64,000 nucleotides of DNA, taken from positions 992,001 to 1,056,000 of the forward strand of contig JAZAQT010000028.1 in the NCBI GenBank assembly GCA_036417435.1, in the 5' to 3' direction. Positions 24,304 through 38,195 of this stretch are shown in pieces. The stretch comes from Inia geoffrensis. Lineage: Eukaryota; Chordata; Mammalia; Artiodactyla; Iniidae. The notes beneath the pieces were generated by a model. The model had not been told where the DNA came from, did no database searches, and saw only the letters and a list, made by a program, of their open reading frames with translations. A program made the translations under genes and the position numbers. How positions within the stretch are numbered: position 1 is the stretch's first letter; the number at the start of each line of letters is the position of its first letter.

Positions 24304-26039
24304 AAATTGTCAACAGCCACTCTGGAGAAGTGGATGGTGTTTCCTGGAACAAAGAAAAAAACAAGCTAGAGAGCCTAGGGCACTTCCACTTATGGTGCTA
24401 TAGATTCGGAAAATTTAAATGAAAAAGACAGAGCCACACCAAAGTTTGGTGCTGCTCTGTGTACGGGAGCCTTGACAATGGTACAACTTTAATAGCCCAG
24501 AAAGAGAAAAATGGGTATAGAAGTTGTGGTACATCCCTACAATGGAATATCACTCAACAATGACATCAATGGCAACAGACCAGTAGCAGCATAATGAGTG
24601 GATTTAGTTAAGATGATTCTAAGTGAAATATATCACACAGAAAAAGAAACATCATAAGATATCACTAATACCGGGAATGTAAACACGGCTACGTGTGAAC
24701 TGCATTACAAAACACAACAGAGTCTCACATTTATAAAAGAAACTTATGCTTGCTTAAGGGGAAAGGAGAGTGGGGAGGCTGCATAAAACCAGAGGTTGAC
24801 ATTAGGACAGATACCATTCCATAAGCCAAATATATATTAGACAAGACCTACTCCTGGCTCAGCCAAATGGACTCAACAACCCCTATTCAAAACCTAGGAA
24901 TATACCTGACTATGAAGAAAATTAAAACCCATACTTTTATAGGTCTCCATAAGAAAATCATTTGTGTACAGCAGCATACACACAGCACTGTAAATAAGCT
25001 AAATCCCCTTATAAAAATAAATTTGAAAAAGAAAACACAAGGACTGTCAAATAGAGAGAAAATCTTAAATAAGTCCTTGAGGGCTTGTGAGGAATCTTGG
25101 ATTTACCACCTCTACATCCACAGCTGGGGGAGAGATAAGGCTGGACACTTGGGGCTGATACTATTGGTGAGGGAATGCAGATCCTTTGATGTAATGGTGC
25201 ATGGTTCCCATTCCACGGGTCCCAAATCTCCACGTGTAAGGGGTTTATCCTTCAGCTAAAATATGCATGGAAAACGCAGAATATGGTCCACGAAGTGATC
25301 AGGAAAAATTTCTAAAACTCATCGCCATTTTAGCCCCCTGGTACTCGAGTTCGCCGTTCCAGATGCAATATTAACATTCTCCCCACTTGGAGAGTCAGTG
25401 CCTTTGACCTCTTGCTTGGCACAGTTTGCAATTTCTGTGGAAGATGAACAGGAATAAGGAGAACGAATGAGCAGCTAACTTGATGTGTTTGGACGGGCAC
25501 ATTGAACACTGATTTCCCTACAGGAAGAAGAATTCATCAAAGGCTCAGCGTGCCATGCCGGAACGAATTTAGGGCCTGAAGCAATTCTTCGGGTTTGCGG
25601 TCAGCTCACAAGAAAGCGAGTTGAGAAAAGGAGATTTTTGGCACTGTAACTCACAATCCTGCAGAGTTCCAAATGACCCCTATCATCCAAAAATTTATTG
25701 AAGGAAGGCTGTGAAGAGGACTTGAACGCGAAGCAGAATTGCAGAAAACAGATATCAGGGGGTAGATAAGAATTGCTCTGAAAGCGTAGGAAAAGAGGCA
25801 GCAGTTCGACAGTGATGCACTTGGCCAAAAAGGGCGTATGCGTTTTTTCCTGAATATATTCAGGAAAAAACGCATACGCCCTTTTTGGCCAACCAAGCAA
25901 GCCTGCAATGGAAATCCGCACTACAAGGCAGTCTCACTTCCCACCGATCCAAAGGGCCGTCCGAAAAAAGTGTAAAATCCAGAGAGGCAGGACAGTCCAT
26001 GGAGAACTGGCAGCCTTGTTATGCTGATGGGCGGGATGT
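24304..26039 (+). repeat. Monomer 15 (1,736 bp)
   Basis: T-family copy, anchor at 24867 and near-identical to monomer 13. Private changes are agttaagatg and tatatcacac near 24608-24635. The palindrome at 25821-25892 is perfect. Confidence 0.95.
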
Positions 26040-27777
26040 AAATTGCCAACAGCCACTCTGGAGAAGTGGATGGTGTTTCCTGGAACAAAGAAAAAAACAA
26101 GCTAGAAAGCCTAGGGCACTTCCACTTATGGTGCTATAGATTCGGAAAATTTAAATGAAAAAGACAGAGCCACACCAAAGTTTGGGGCTGCTCTGTGTAC
26201 GGGAGCCTTGACTATGGTACAACTTTAATAGCCCAGAAAGAGAAAAATGGATATAGAAGTTGTGGTACATCCCTACAATGGAATATCACTCAACAATGAC
26301 ATCAATGGCAACAGACCAGTAGCAGCATAATGAGTGGATTTAGTTACGATGATTCTAAGTGAAATAAGTCACACAGAAAAAGAAACTCATCATAAGATAT
26401 CACTAATACCGGGAATGTAAACACGGCTACGTGTGAACTGCATTACAAAACACAAGAGAGTCTCACATTTACAAAAGAAACTTATGCTTGCTTAAGGGGA
26501 AAGGAGAGTGGGGAGGTTGCATAAAACCAGAGGTTGACATTAGGACAGATACCATTCCATAAGCCAAATATATATTAGACAAGAGCTACTCCTCGCTCAA
26601 CCAAATGGACTCAACACCCCGTATTCAAAACCTAGGAATATACCTGACTATGAAGAAAATTAAAACCCATACATTTATAGGTCTCCATAAGAAAATCATT
26701 TGTGTACAGCAGCATACACACAGCACTGTAAATATGCTAAATCCCCTTATAAAAATAAATTTGAAAAAGAAAACACAAGGACTGTCAAATAGAGAGAAAT
26801 TCTTAAATAAGTCCTTCAGGGCTTGTGAGGAATCTTGGATTTACCACCTCTACATCCACAGCTGTGGGACAGATAAGGCTGGGCACTTGGGGCTGATACT
26901 ATTGGTGAGGGAATGCAGACCCTTTGAGGTAATGGTGCATGGTTCCCATTCCACGGGTCCCAAATCTCCACGTGTAAGGGATTTATCCTTCTGCTAAAAT
27001 ATGCATGGAAAACCCAGAATATGGTCCACGAAGTGATCAGGCACAATTTCTAAAACTCATCGCCATTTTAGCCCCCTGGTACTATAGTTCGCCCATGCAG
27101 ATGCAATATTAACATTCTCCCCACTTGGAGAGTCAGGGCCTTTGACCTCTTGTTTGGCACAGTTTGCAGTTTCTGTGGAAGATGAACAGGAATAAGGAGA
27201 ACGAATGAGCAGCTAACTTGATGTGTTTGGACGGGCACATTGAACACTGATTTCCCTACAGGAAGAAGAATTCATCAAAGGCTCAGCGTGCCATGCCGGA
27301 ACGAGATTAGGGCCTGAAGCAATTCTTCGGGTTTGCGGCCAGCTCACAAGAAAGCGAGTTGAGAAAAGGAGATTTTTGGCACTGTAACTCACAATCCTGC
27401 AGAGTTCCAAATGACCCCTATCATCCAAAAATTTATTGAAGGAAGGCTGTGAAGAGGACTTGAACGCGAAGCAGAATTGCAGAAAACAGATATCAGGGGG
27501 TAGATAAGAATTGCTCTGAAAGCGTAGGAAAAGAGGCAGCAGTTCGACAGTGATGCACTTGGCCAAAAAGGGCGTATGCGTTTTTTCCTGAATATATTCA
27601 GGAAAAAACGCATACGCCCTTTTTGGCCAACCAAGCAAGCCTGCAATGGAAATCCGCACTACAAGGCAGTCTCACTTCCCACCGATCCAAAGGGCCGTCC
27701 GAAAAAAGTGTAAAATCCAGAGAGGCAGGACAGGCCTTGGAGAACCGGCAGCCTTGTTATGCTGATGGGCGGGATGT
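26040..27777 (+). repeat. Monomer 16 (1,738 bp)
   Basis: P-family copy, anchor at 26605 and near-identical to monomer 14, including the 2-bp gain (about 26385) and the XhoI loss (27082). The palindrome at 27559-27630 is perfect. Confidence 0.95.
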
Positions 27778-29513
27778 AAATTGTCAACAGCCACTCTGGA
27801 GAAGTGGATGGTGTTTCCTGGAACAAAGAAAAAAACAAGCTAGAGAGCCTAGGGCACTTCCACTTATGGTGCTATAGATTCGGAAAATTTAAATGAAAAA
27901 GACAGAGCCACACCAAAGTTTGGTGCTGCTCTGTGTACGGGAGCCTTGACAATGGTACAACTTTAATAGCCCAGAAAGAGAAAAATGGGTATAGAAGTTG
28001 TGGTACATCCCTACAATGGAATATCACTCAACAATGAAATCAATGGCAACAGACCAGTAGCAGCATAATGAGTGGATTTAGTTACGATGATTCTAAGTGA
28101 AATATGTCACACAGAAAAAGAAACATCATAAGATATCACTAATACCGGGAATGTAAACACGGCTACGTGTGAACTGCATTACAAAACACAACAGAGTCTC
28201 ACATTTATAAAAGAAACTTATGCTTGCTTAAGGGGAAAGGAGAGTGGGGAGGCTGCATAAAACCAGAGGTTGACATTAGGACAGATACCATTCCATAAGC
28301 CAAATATATATTAGACAAGACCTACTCCTGGCTCAGCCAAATGGACTCAACAACCCGTATTCAAAACCTAGGAATATACCTGACTATGAAGAAAATTAAA
28401 ACCCATACTTTTATAGGTCTCCATAAGAAAATCATTTGTGTACAGCAGCATACACACAGCACTGTAAATAAGCTAAATCCCCTTATAAAAATAAATTTGA
28501 AAAAGAAAACACAAGGACTGTCAAATAGAGAGAAAATCTTAAATAAGTCCTTGAGGGCTTGTGAGGAATCTTGGATTTACCACCTCTACATCCACAGCTG
28601 GGGGAGAGATAAGGCTGGACACTTGGGGCTGATACTATTGGTGAGGGAATGCAGATCCTTTGATGTAATGGTGCATGGTTCCCATTCCACGGGTCCCAAA
28701 TCTCCACGTGTAAGGGGTTTATCCTTCAGCTAAAATATGCATGGAAAACGCAGAATATGGTCCACGAAGTGATCAGGAAAAATTTCTAAAACTCATCGCC
28801 ATTTTAGCCCCCTGGTACTCGAGTTCGCCGTTCCAGATGCAATATTAACATTCTCCCCACTTGGAGAGTCAGTGCCTTTGACCTCTTGCTTGGCACAGTT
28901 TGCAATTTCTGTGGAAGATGAACAGGAATAAGGAGAACGAATGAGCAGCTAACTTGATGTGTTTGGACGGGCACATTGAACACTGATTTCCCTACAGGAA
29001 GAAGAATTCATCAAAGGCTCAGCGTGCCATGCCGGAACGAGATTAGGGCCTGAAGCAATTCTTCGGGTTTGCGGTCAGCTCACAAGAAAGCGAGTTGAGA
29101 AAAGGAGATTTTTGGCACTGTAACTCACAATCCTGCAGAGTTCCAAATGACCCCTATCATCCAAAAATTTATTGAAGGAAGGCTGTGAAGAGGACTTGAA
29201 CGCGAAGCAGAATTGCAGAAAACAGATATCAGGGGGTAGATAAGAATTGCTCTGAAAGCGTAGGAAAAGAGGCAGCAGTTCGACAGTGATGCACTTGGCC
29301 AAAAAGGGCGTATGCGTTTTTTCCTGAATATATTCAGGAAAAAACGCATACGCCCTTTTTGGCCAACCAAGCAAGCCTGCAATGGAAATCCGCACTACAA
29401 GGCAGTCTCACTTCCCACCGATCCAAAGGGCCGTCCGAAAAAAGTGTAAAATCCAGAGAGGCAGGACAGTCCATGGAGAACTGGCAGCCTTGTTATGCTG
29501 ATGGGCGGGATGT
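27778..29513 (+). repeat. Monomer 17 (1,736 bp)
   Basis: T-family copy, anchor at 28341, similar to monomers 13 and 15 but with the ancestral acccgtatt and gaacgagattagg. The palindrome at 29295-29366 is perfect. Confidence 0.95.
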
Positions 29514-31249
29514 AAATTGCCAACAGCCACTCTGGAGAAGTGGATGGTGTTTCCTGGAACAAAGAGAAAACCAAGCTAGAGAGCCTAGGGCACTTCCACT
29601 TATGGTGCTATAGATTCGGAAAATTTAAATGAAAAAGACAGAGCCACACCAAAGTTTGGGGCTGCTCTGTGTACGGGAGCCTTGACTATGGTACAACTTT
29701 AATAGCCCAGAAAGAGAAAAATGGATATAGAAGTTGTGGTACATCCCTACAATGGAATATCACTCAACAATGACATCAATGGCAACAGACCAGTAGCAGC
29801 ATAATGAGTGGATTTAGTTACGATGATTCTAAGTGAAATAAGTCACACAGAAAAAGAAACATCATAAGATATCACTAATACCGGGAATGTAAACACGGCT
29901 ACGTGTGAACTGCATTACAAAACACAAGAGAGTCTCACATTTACAAAAGAAACTTATGCTTGCTTAAGGGGAAAGGAGAGTGGGGAGGTTGCATAAAACC
30001 AGAGGTTGACATTAGGACAGATACCATTCCATAAGCCAAATATATATTAGACAAGAGCTACTCCTCGCTCAACCAAATGGACTCAACACCCCGTATTCAA
30101 AACCTAGGAATATACCTGACTATGAAGAAAATTAAAACCCATACATTTATAGGTCTCCATAAGAAAATCATTTGTGTACAGCAGCATACACACAGCACTG
30201 TAAATAAGCTAAATCCCCTTATAAAAATAAATTTGAAAAAGAAAACACAAGGACAGTCAAATAGAGAGAAATTCTTAAATAAGTCCTTCAGGGCTTGTGA
30301 GGAATCTTGGATTTACCACCTCTACATCCACAGCTGTGGGAGAGATAAGGCTGGACACTTGGGGCTGATACTATTGGTGAGGGAATGCAGACCCTTTGAG
30401 GTAATGGTGCATGGTTCCCATTCCACGGGTCCCAAAACTCCACGTGTAAGGGATTTATCCTTCTGCTAAAATATGCATGGAAAACCCAGAATATGGTCCA
30501 CGAAGTGATCAGGCACAATTTCTAAAACTCATCGCCATTTTAGCCCCCTGGTACTATAGTTCGCCCATCCAGATGCAATATTAACATTCTCCCCACTTGG
30601 AGAGTCAGGGCCTTTGACCTCTTGTTTGGCACAGTTTGCAGTTTCTGTGGAAGATGAACAGGAATAAGGAGAACGAATGAGCAGCTAACTTGATGTGTTT
30701 GGACGGGCACATTGAACACTGATTTCCCTACAGGAAGAAGAATTCATCAAAGGCTCAGCGTGCCATGCCGGAACGAGATTAGGGCCTGAAGCAATTCTTC
30801 GGGTTTGCGGTCAGCTCACAAGAAAGCGAGTTGAGAAAAGGAGATTTTTGGCACTGTAACTCACAATCCTGCAGAGTTCCAAATGACCCCTATCATCCAA
30901 AAATTTATTGAAGGAAGGCTGTGAAGAGGACTTGAACGCGAAGCAGAATTGCAGAAAACAGATATCAGGGGGTAGATAAGAATTGCTCTGAAAGCGTAGG
31001 AAAAGAGGCAGCAGTTCGACAGTGATGCACTTGGCCAAAAAGGGCGTATGCGTTTTTTCCTGAATATATTCAGGAAAAAACGCATACGCCCTTTTTGGCC
31101 AACCAAGCAAGCCTGCAATGGAAATCCGCACTACAAGGCAGTCTCACTTCACACCGATCCAAAGGGCCGTCCGAAAAAAGTGTAAAATCCAGAGAGGCAG
31201 GACAGTCCATGGAGAACTGGCAGCCTTGTTATGCTGATGGGCGGGATGT
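29514..31249 (+). repeat. Monomer 18 (1,736 bp)
   Basis: P-family copy, anchor at 30077, with the gtactatag variant (30554) but without the 2-bp gain of monomers 14 and 16. The palindrome at 31031-31102 is perfect. Confidence 0.95.
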
Positions 31250-32987
31250 AAATTGCCAACAGCCACTCTGGAGAAGTGGATGGTGTTTCCTGGAACAAAG
31301 AAAAAACCAAGCTAGAAAGCCTAGGGCACTTCCACTTATGGTGCTATAGATTCGGAAAATTTAAATGAAAAAGACAGAGCCACACCAAAGTTTGGGGCTG
31401 CTCTGTGTTCGGGAGCCTTGACTATGGTACAACTTTAATAGCCCAGAAAGAGAAAAATGGATATAGAAGTTGTGGTACATCCCTACAATGGAATATCACT
31501 CAACAATGACATCAATGGCAACAGACCAGTAGCAGCATAATGAGTGGATTTAGTTACGATGATTCTAAGTGAAATAAGTCACACAGAAAAAGAAACTCAT
31601 CATAAGATATCACTAATACCGGGAATGTAAACACGGCTACGTGTGAACTGCATTACAAAACACAAGAGAGTCTCACATTTACAAAAGAAACTTATGCTTG
31701 CTTAAGGGGAAAGGAGAGTGGGGAGGTTGCATAAAACCAGAGGTTGACATTAGGACAGATACCATTCCATAAGCCAAATATATATTAGACAAGAGCTACT
31801 CCTCGCCCAACCAAATGGACTCAACACCCCGTATTCAAAACCTAGGAATATACCGGACTATGAAGAAAATTAAAACCCATACATTTATAGGTCTCCATAA
31901 GAAAATCATTTGTGTACAGCAGCATACACACAGCACTGTAAATAAGCTAAATCCCCTTATAAAAATAAATTTGAAAAAGAAAACACAAGGACTGTCAAAT
32001 AGAGAGAAATTCTTAAATAAGTCCTTCAGGGCTTGTGAGGAATCTTGGATTTACCACCTCTACATCCACAGCTGTGGGACAGATAAGGCTGGGCACTTGG
32101 GGCTGATACTATTGGTGAGGGAATGCAGACCCTTTGAGGTAATCGTGCATGGTTCCCATTCCACGGGTCCCAAATCTCCACGTGTAAGGGATTTATCCTT
32201 CTGCTAAAATATGCATGGAAAACCCAGAATATGGTCCACGAAGTGATCAGGCACAATTTCTAAAACTCATCGCCATTTTAGCCCCCTGGTACTATAGTTC
32301 GCCCATCCAGATGCAATATTAACATTCTCCCCACTTGGAGAGTCAGGGCCTTTGACCTCTTGTTTGGCACAGTTTGCAGTTTCTGTGGAAGATGAACAGG
32401 AATAAGGAGAACGAATGAGCAGCTAACTTGATGTGTTTGGACGGGCACATTGAACACTGATTTCCCTACAGGAAGAAGAATTCATCAAAGGCTCAGCGTG
32501 CCATGCCGGAACGAGATTAGGGCCTGAAGCAATTCTTCGGGTTTGCGGTCAGCTCACAAGAAAGCGAGTTGAGAAAAGGAGATTTTTGGCACTGTAACTC
32601 ACAATCCTGCAGAGTTCCAAATGACCCCTATCATCCAAAAATTTATTGAAGGAAGGCTGTGAAGAGGACTTGAACGCGAAGCAGAATTGCAGAAAACAGA
32701 TATCAGGGGGTAGATAAGAATTGCTCTGAAAGCGTAGGAAAAGAGGCAGCAGTTCGACAGTGATGCACTTGGCCAAAAAGGGCGTATGCGTTTTTTCCTG
32801 AATATATTCAGGAAAAAACGCATACGCCCTTTTTGGCCAACCAAGCAAGCCTGCAATGGAAATCCGCACTACAAGGCAGTCTCACTTCCCACCGATCCAA
32901 AGGGCCGTCCGAAAAAAGTGTAAAATCCAGAGAGGCAGGACAGTCCATGGAGAACTGACAGCCTTGTTATGCTGATGGGCCGGATGT
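31250..32987 (+). repeat. Monomer 19 (1,738 bp)
   Basis: P-family copy, anchor at 31815. It has both the 2-bp gain (about 31595) and gtactatag (32292). Its right end starts the agaactgacagcc and gggccggatg variants that run through monomers 20-21. The palindrome at 32769-32840 is perfect. Confidence 0.95.
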
Positions 32988-34723
32988 AAATTGCCAACAG
33001 CCACTCTGGAGAAGTGGATGGTGTTTCCTGGAACCAAGAAAAAAACAAGCTAGAGAGCCTAGGGCACTTCCACTTATGGTGCTATAGATTCGGAAAATTT
33101 AAATGAAAAAGACAGAGCCATACCAAAGTTTGGTGCTGCTCTGTGTACGGGAGCCTTGACTATGGTACAACTTTAAGAGCCCAGAAAGAGAAAAATGGAT
33201 ATAGAAGTTGTGGTACATCCCTACAATGGAATATCACTCAACAATGACATCAATGGCAACAGACCAGTAGCAGCATAATGAGTGGATTTAGTTACGATGA
33301 TTCTAAGTGAAATAAGTCACACAGAAAAAGAAACATCATAAGATATCACTAATACCGGGAAAGTAAACACGGCTACGTGTGAACTGCATTACAAAACACA
33401 AGAGAGTCTCACATTTACAAAAGAAACTTATGCTTGCTTAAGGGGAAAGGAGAGTGGGGAGGTTGCATAAAACCAGAGGTTGACATTAGGACAGATACCA
33501 TTCCATAAGCCAAATATATATTAGACAAGAGCTACTCCTCGCTCAACCAAATGGACTCAACACCCCGTATTCAAACCCTAGGAATATACCTGACTATGAA
33601 GAAAATTAAAACCCATACATTTATAGGTCTCCATAAGAAAATCATTTGTGTACAGCAGCATACACACAGCACTGTAAATAAGCTAAATCCCCTTATAAAA
33701 ATAAATTTGAAAAAGAAAACACAAGGACTGTCAAATAGAGAGAAATTCTTAAATAAGTCCTTCAGGGCTTGTGAGGAATCTTGGATTTACCACCTCTACA
33801 TCCACAGCTGTGGGAGAGATAAGGCTGGGCACTTGGGGCTGATACTATTGGTGAGGGAATGCAGACCCTTTGAGGTAATGGTGCATGGTTCCCATTCCAC
33901 GGGTCCCAAATCTCCACGTGTAAGGGATTTATCCTTCTGCTAAAATATGCATGGAAAACCCAGAATATGGTCCACGAAGTGATCAGGCACAATTTCTAAA
34001 ACTCATCGCCATTTTAGCCCCCTGGTACTCGAGTTCGCAGATCCAGATGCAATATTAACATTCTCCCCACTTGGAGAGTCAGGGCCTTTGACCTCTTGTT
34101 TGGCACAGTTTGCAATTTCTGTGGAAGATGAACAAGAATAAGGAGAACGAATGAGCAGCTAACTTGATGTGTTTGGACGGGCACATTGAACACTGATTTC
34201 CCTACAGGAAGAAGAATTCATCAAAGGCTCAGCGTGCCATGCCGGAACGAGATTAGGGCCTGAAGCAATTCTTCGGGTTTGCGGTCAGCTCACAAGAAAG
34301 CGAGTTGAGAAAAGGAGATTTTTGGCACTGTAACTCAAAATCCTGCAGAGTTCCAAATGACCCCTATCATCCAAAAATTTATTGAAGGAAGGCTGTGAAG
34401 AGGACTTGAACGCGACGCAGAATTGCAGAAAACAGATATCAGGGGGTAGATAAGAATTGCTCTGAAAGCGTAGGAAAAGAGGCAGTAGTTCGACAGTGAT
34501 GCACTTGGCCAAAAAGGGCGTATGCGTTTTTTCCTGAATATATTCAGTAAAAAACGCATACGCCCTTTTTGGCCAACCAAGCAAGCCTGCAATGGAAATC
34601 CGCACTACAAGGCAGTCTCACTTCCCACCGATCCAAAGGGCCGTCCGAAAAAAGTGTAAAATCCAGAGAGGCAGGACAGTCCATGGAGAACTGACAGCCT
34701 TGTTATGCTGATGGGCCGGATGT
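32988..34723 (+). repeat. Monomer 20 (1,736 bp)
   Basis: P-family copy, anchor at 33551, with caaaccctagg shared with monomers 21-22 and gaaccaagaaa and ctttaagagccc shared with 21. The palindrome at 34505-34576 has one right-arm mismatch (cagtaaaa). Confidence 0.95.
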
Positions 34724-36459
34724 AAATTGCCAACAGCCACTCTGGAGAAGTGGATGGTGTTTCCTGGAACCAAGAAAAAAACAAGCTAGAGAGCCTAGGG
34801 CACTTCCACTTATGGTGCTATAGATTCGGAAAATTTAAATGAAAAAGACAGAGCCATACCAATGTTTGGTGCTGCTCTGTGTACGGGAGCCTTGACTATG
34901 GTACAACTTTAAGAGCCCAGAAAGAGAAAAATGGATATAGAAGTTGTGGTACATCCCTACAATGGAATATCACTCAACAATGACATCAATGGCAACAGAC
35001 CAGTAGCAGCATAATGAGTGGATTTAGTTACGATGATTCTAAGTGAAATAAGTCACACAGAAAAAGAAACATCATAAGATATCACTAATACCGGGAATGT
35101 AAACACGGCTACGTGTGAACTGCATTACAAAACACAAGAGAGTCTCACATTTACAAAAGAAACTTATGCTTGCTTAAGGGGAAAGGAGAGTGGGGAGGTT
35201 GCATAAAACCAGAGGTTGACATTAGGACAGATACCATTCCATAAGCCAAATATATATTAGACAAGAGCTACTCCTCGCTCAACCAAATGGACTCAACACC
35301 CCGTATTCAAACCCTAGGAATATACCTGACTATGAAGAAAATTAAAACCCATACATTTATAGGTCTCCATAAGAAAATCATTTGTGTACAGCAGCATACA
35401 CACAGCACTGTAAATAAGCTAAATCCCCTTATAAAAATAAATTTGAAAAAGAAAACACAAGGACTGTCAAATAGACAGAAATTCTTAAATAAGTCCTTCA
35501 GGGCTTGTGAGGAATCTTGGATTTACCACCTCTACATCCACAGCTGTGGGAGAGATAAGGCTGGGCACTTGGGGCTGATACTATTGGTGAGGGAATGCAG
35601 ACCCTTTGAGGTAATGGTGCATGGTTCCCATTCCACGGGTCCCAAATCTCCACGTGTAAGGGATTTATCCTTCTGCTAAAATATGCATGGAAAACCCAGA
35701 ATATGGTCCACGAAGTGATCAGGCACAATTTCTAAAACTCATCGCCATTTTAGCCCCCTGGTACTCGAGTTCGCCGATCCAGATGCAATATTAACATTCT
35801 CCCCACTTGGAGAGTCAGGGCCTTTGACCTCTTGTTTGGCACAGTTTGCAATTTCTGTGGAAGATGAACAAGAATAAGGAGAACGAATGAGCAGCTAACT
35901 TGATGTGTTTGGACGGGCACATTGAACACTGATTTCCCTACAGGAAGAAGAATTCATCAAAGGCTCAGCGTGCCATGCCGGAACGAGATTAGGGCCTGAA
36001 GCAATTCTTCGGGTTTGCGGTCAGCTCACAAGAAAGCGAGTTGAGAAAAGGAGATTTTTGGCACTGTAACTCACAATCCTGCAGAGTTCCAAATGACCCC
36101 TATCATCCAAAAATTTATTGAAGGAAGGCTGTGAAGAGGACTTGAACGCGACGCAGAATTGCAGAAAACAGATATCAGGGGGTAGATAAGAATTGCTCTG
36201 AAAGCGTAGGAAAAGAGGCAGCAGTTCGACAGTGATGCACTTGGCCAAAAAGGGCGTATGCGTTTTTTCCTGAATATATTCAGAAAAAAACGCATACGCC
36301 CTTTTTGGCCAACCAAGCAAGCCTGCAATGGAAATCCGCACTACAAGGCAGTCTCACTTCCCACCGATCCAAAGGGCCGTCCGAAAAAAGTGTAAAATCC
36401 AGAGAGGCAGGACAGTCCATGGAGAACTGACAGCCTTGTTATGCTGATGGGCCGGATGT
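34724..36459 (+). repeat. Monomer 21 (1,736 bp)
   Basis: P-family copy, anchor at 35287 and near-identical to monomer 20. The palindrome at 36241-36312 has one right-arm mismatch (cagaaaaa). Confidence 0.95.
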
Positions 36460-38195
36460 AAATTGCCAACAGCCACTCTGGAGAAGTGGATGGTGTTTCC
36501 TGGAACAAAGAAAAAACCAAGCTAGAGAGCCTAGGGCACTTCCACTTATGGTGCTATAGATTCGGAAAATTTAAATGAAAAAGACAGAGCCACACCAAAG
36601 TTTGGTACTGCTCTGTGTACGGGAGCATTGACTATGGTACAACTTTAATAGCCCAGAAAGAGAAAAATGGATATAGAAGTTGTGGTACATCTCTACAATG
36701 GAATATCACTCAACAATGACATCAATGGCAACAGACCAGTAGCAGCATAATGAGTGGATTTAGTTACGATGATTCTAAGTGAAATAAGTCACACAGAAAA
36801 AGAAACATCATAAGATATCACTAATACCGGGAATGTAAACACGGCTACGTGTGAACTGCATTACAAAACACAAGAGAGTCTCACATTTACAAAAGAAACT
36901 TATGCTTCCTTAAGGGGAAAGGAGAGTGGGGAGGTTGCATAAAACCAGAGGTTGACATTAGGACAGATACCATTCCATAAGCCAAATATATATTAGACAA
37001 GAGCTACTCCTCGCTCAACCAAATGGACTCAACACCCCGTATTCAAACCCTAGGAATATACCTGACTATGAAGAAAATTAAAACCCATACATTTATAGGT
37101 CTCCATAAGAAAATCATTTGTGTACAGCAGCATACACACAGCACTGTAAATAAGCTAAATCCCCTTATAAAAATAAATTTGAAAAAGAAAACACAAGGAC
37201 TGTCAAATAGAGAGAAATTCTTAAATAAGTCCTTCAGGGCTTGTGAGGAATCTTGGATTTACCACCTCTACATCCACAGCTGTGGGAGAGATAAGGCTGG
37301 GCACTTGGGGCTGATACTATTGGTGAGGGAATGCAGACCCTTTGAGGTAATGGTGCATGGTTCCCATTCCACGGGTCCCAAATCTCCACGTGTAAGGGAT
37401 TTATCCTTCTGCTAAAATATGCATGGAAAACCCAGAATATGGTCCACGAAGTGATCAGGCACAATTTCTAAAACTCATCGCCATTTTAGCCCCCTGGTAC
37501 TCGAGTTCGCCGATCTAGATGCAATATTAACATTCTCCCCACTTGGAGAGTCAGGGCCTTTGACCTCTTGTTTGGCACAGTTTGCAATTTCTGTGGAAGA
37601 TGAACAAGAATAAGGAGAACGAATGAGCAGCTAACTTGATGTGTTTGGACGGGCACATTGAACACTGATTTCCCTACAGGAAGAAGAATTCATCAAAGGC
37701 TCAGCGTGCCATGCCGGAACGAGATTAGGGCCTGAAGCAATTCTTCGGGTTTGCGGTCAGCTCACAAGAAAGCGAGTTGAGAAAAGGAGATTTTTGGCAC
37801 TGTAACTCAAAATCCTGCAGAGTTCCAAATGACCCCTATCATCCAAAAATTTATTGAAGGAAGGCTGTGAAGAGGACTTGAACGCGAAGCAGAATTGCAG
37901 AAAACAGATATCAGGGGGTAGATAAGAATTGCTCTGAAAGCGTAGGAAAAGAGGCAGCAGTTCGACAGTGATGCACTTGGCCAAAAAGGGCGTATGCGTT
38001 TTTTCCTGAATATATTCAGGAAAAAACGCATACGCCCTTTTTGGCCAACCAAGCAAGCCTGCAATGGAAATCCGCACTACAAGGCAGTCTCACTTCCCAC
38101 CGATACAAAGGGCCGTCCGAAAAAAGTGTAAAATCCAGAGAGGCAGGACAGGCCATGGAGAACCGGTAGCCTTGTTATGCTGATGGGCGGGATGT
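36460..38195 (+). repeat. Monomer 22 (1,736 bp)
   Basis: P-family copy, anchor at 37023, sharing caaaccctagg with monomers 20-21. The palindrome at 37977-38048 is perfect. Confidence 0.95.

Larger units (their letters stand above)
20050..28340 (+). repeat. Dimeric higher-order repeat, 3,474-bp unit
   Basis: Alternating P and T monomers repeat as a pair of 1,736 + 1,738 bp. The units start near 20050, 23524 and 26998. Markers recurring at 3,474-bp spacing include gtactatag at 20134, 23608 and 27082, gcggccagc in the same three monomers, acccctatt in 13 and 15, and the 2-bp gain in 14 and 16. I saw only a handful of differences between units 1 and 2. The third unit loses the pattern after about 28.3 kb. 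Confidence 0.85.
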
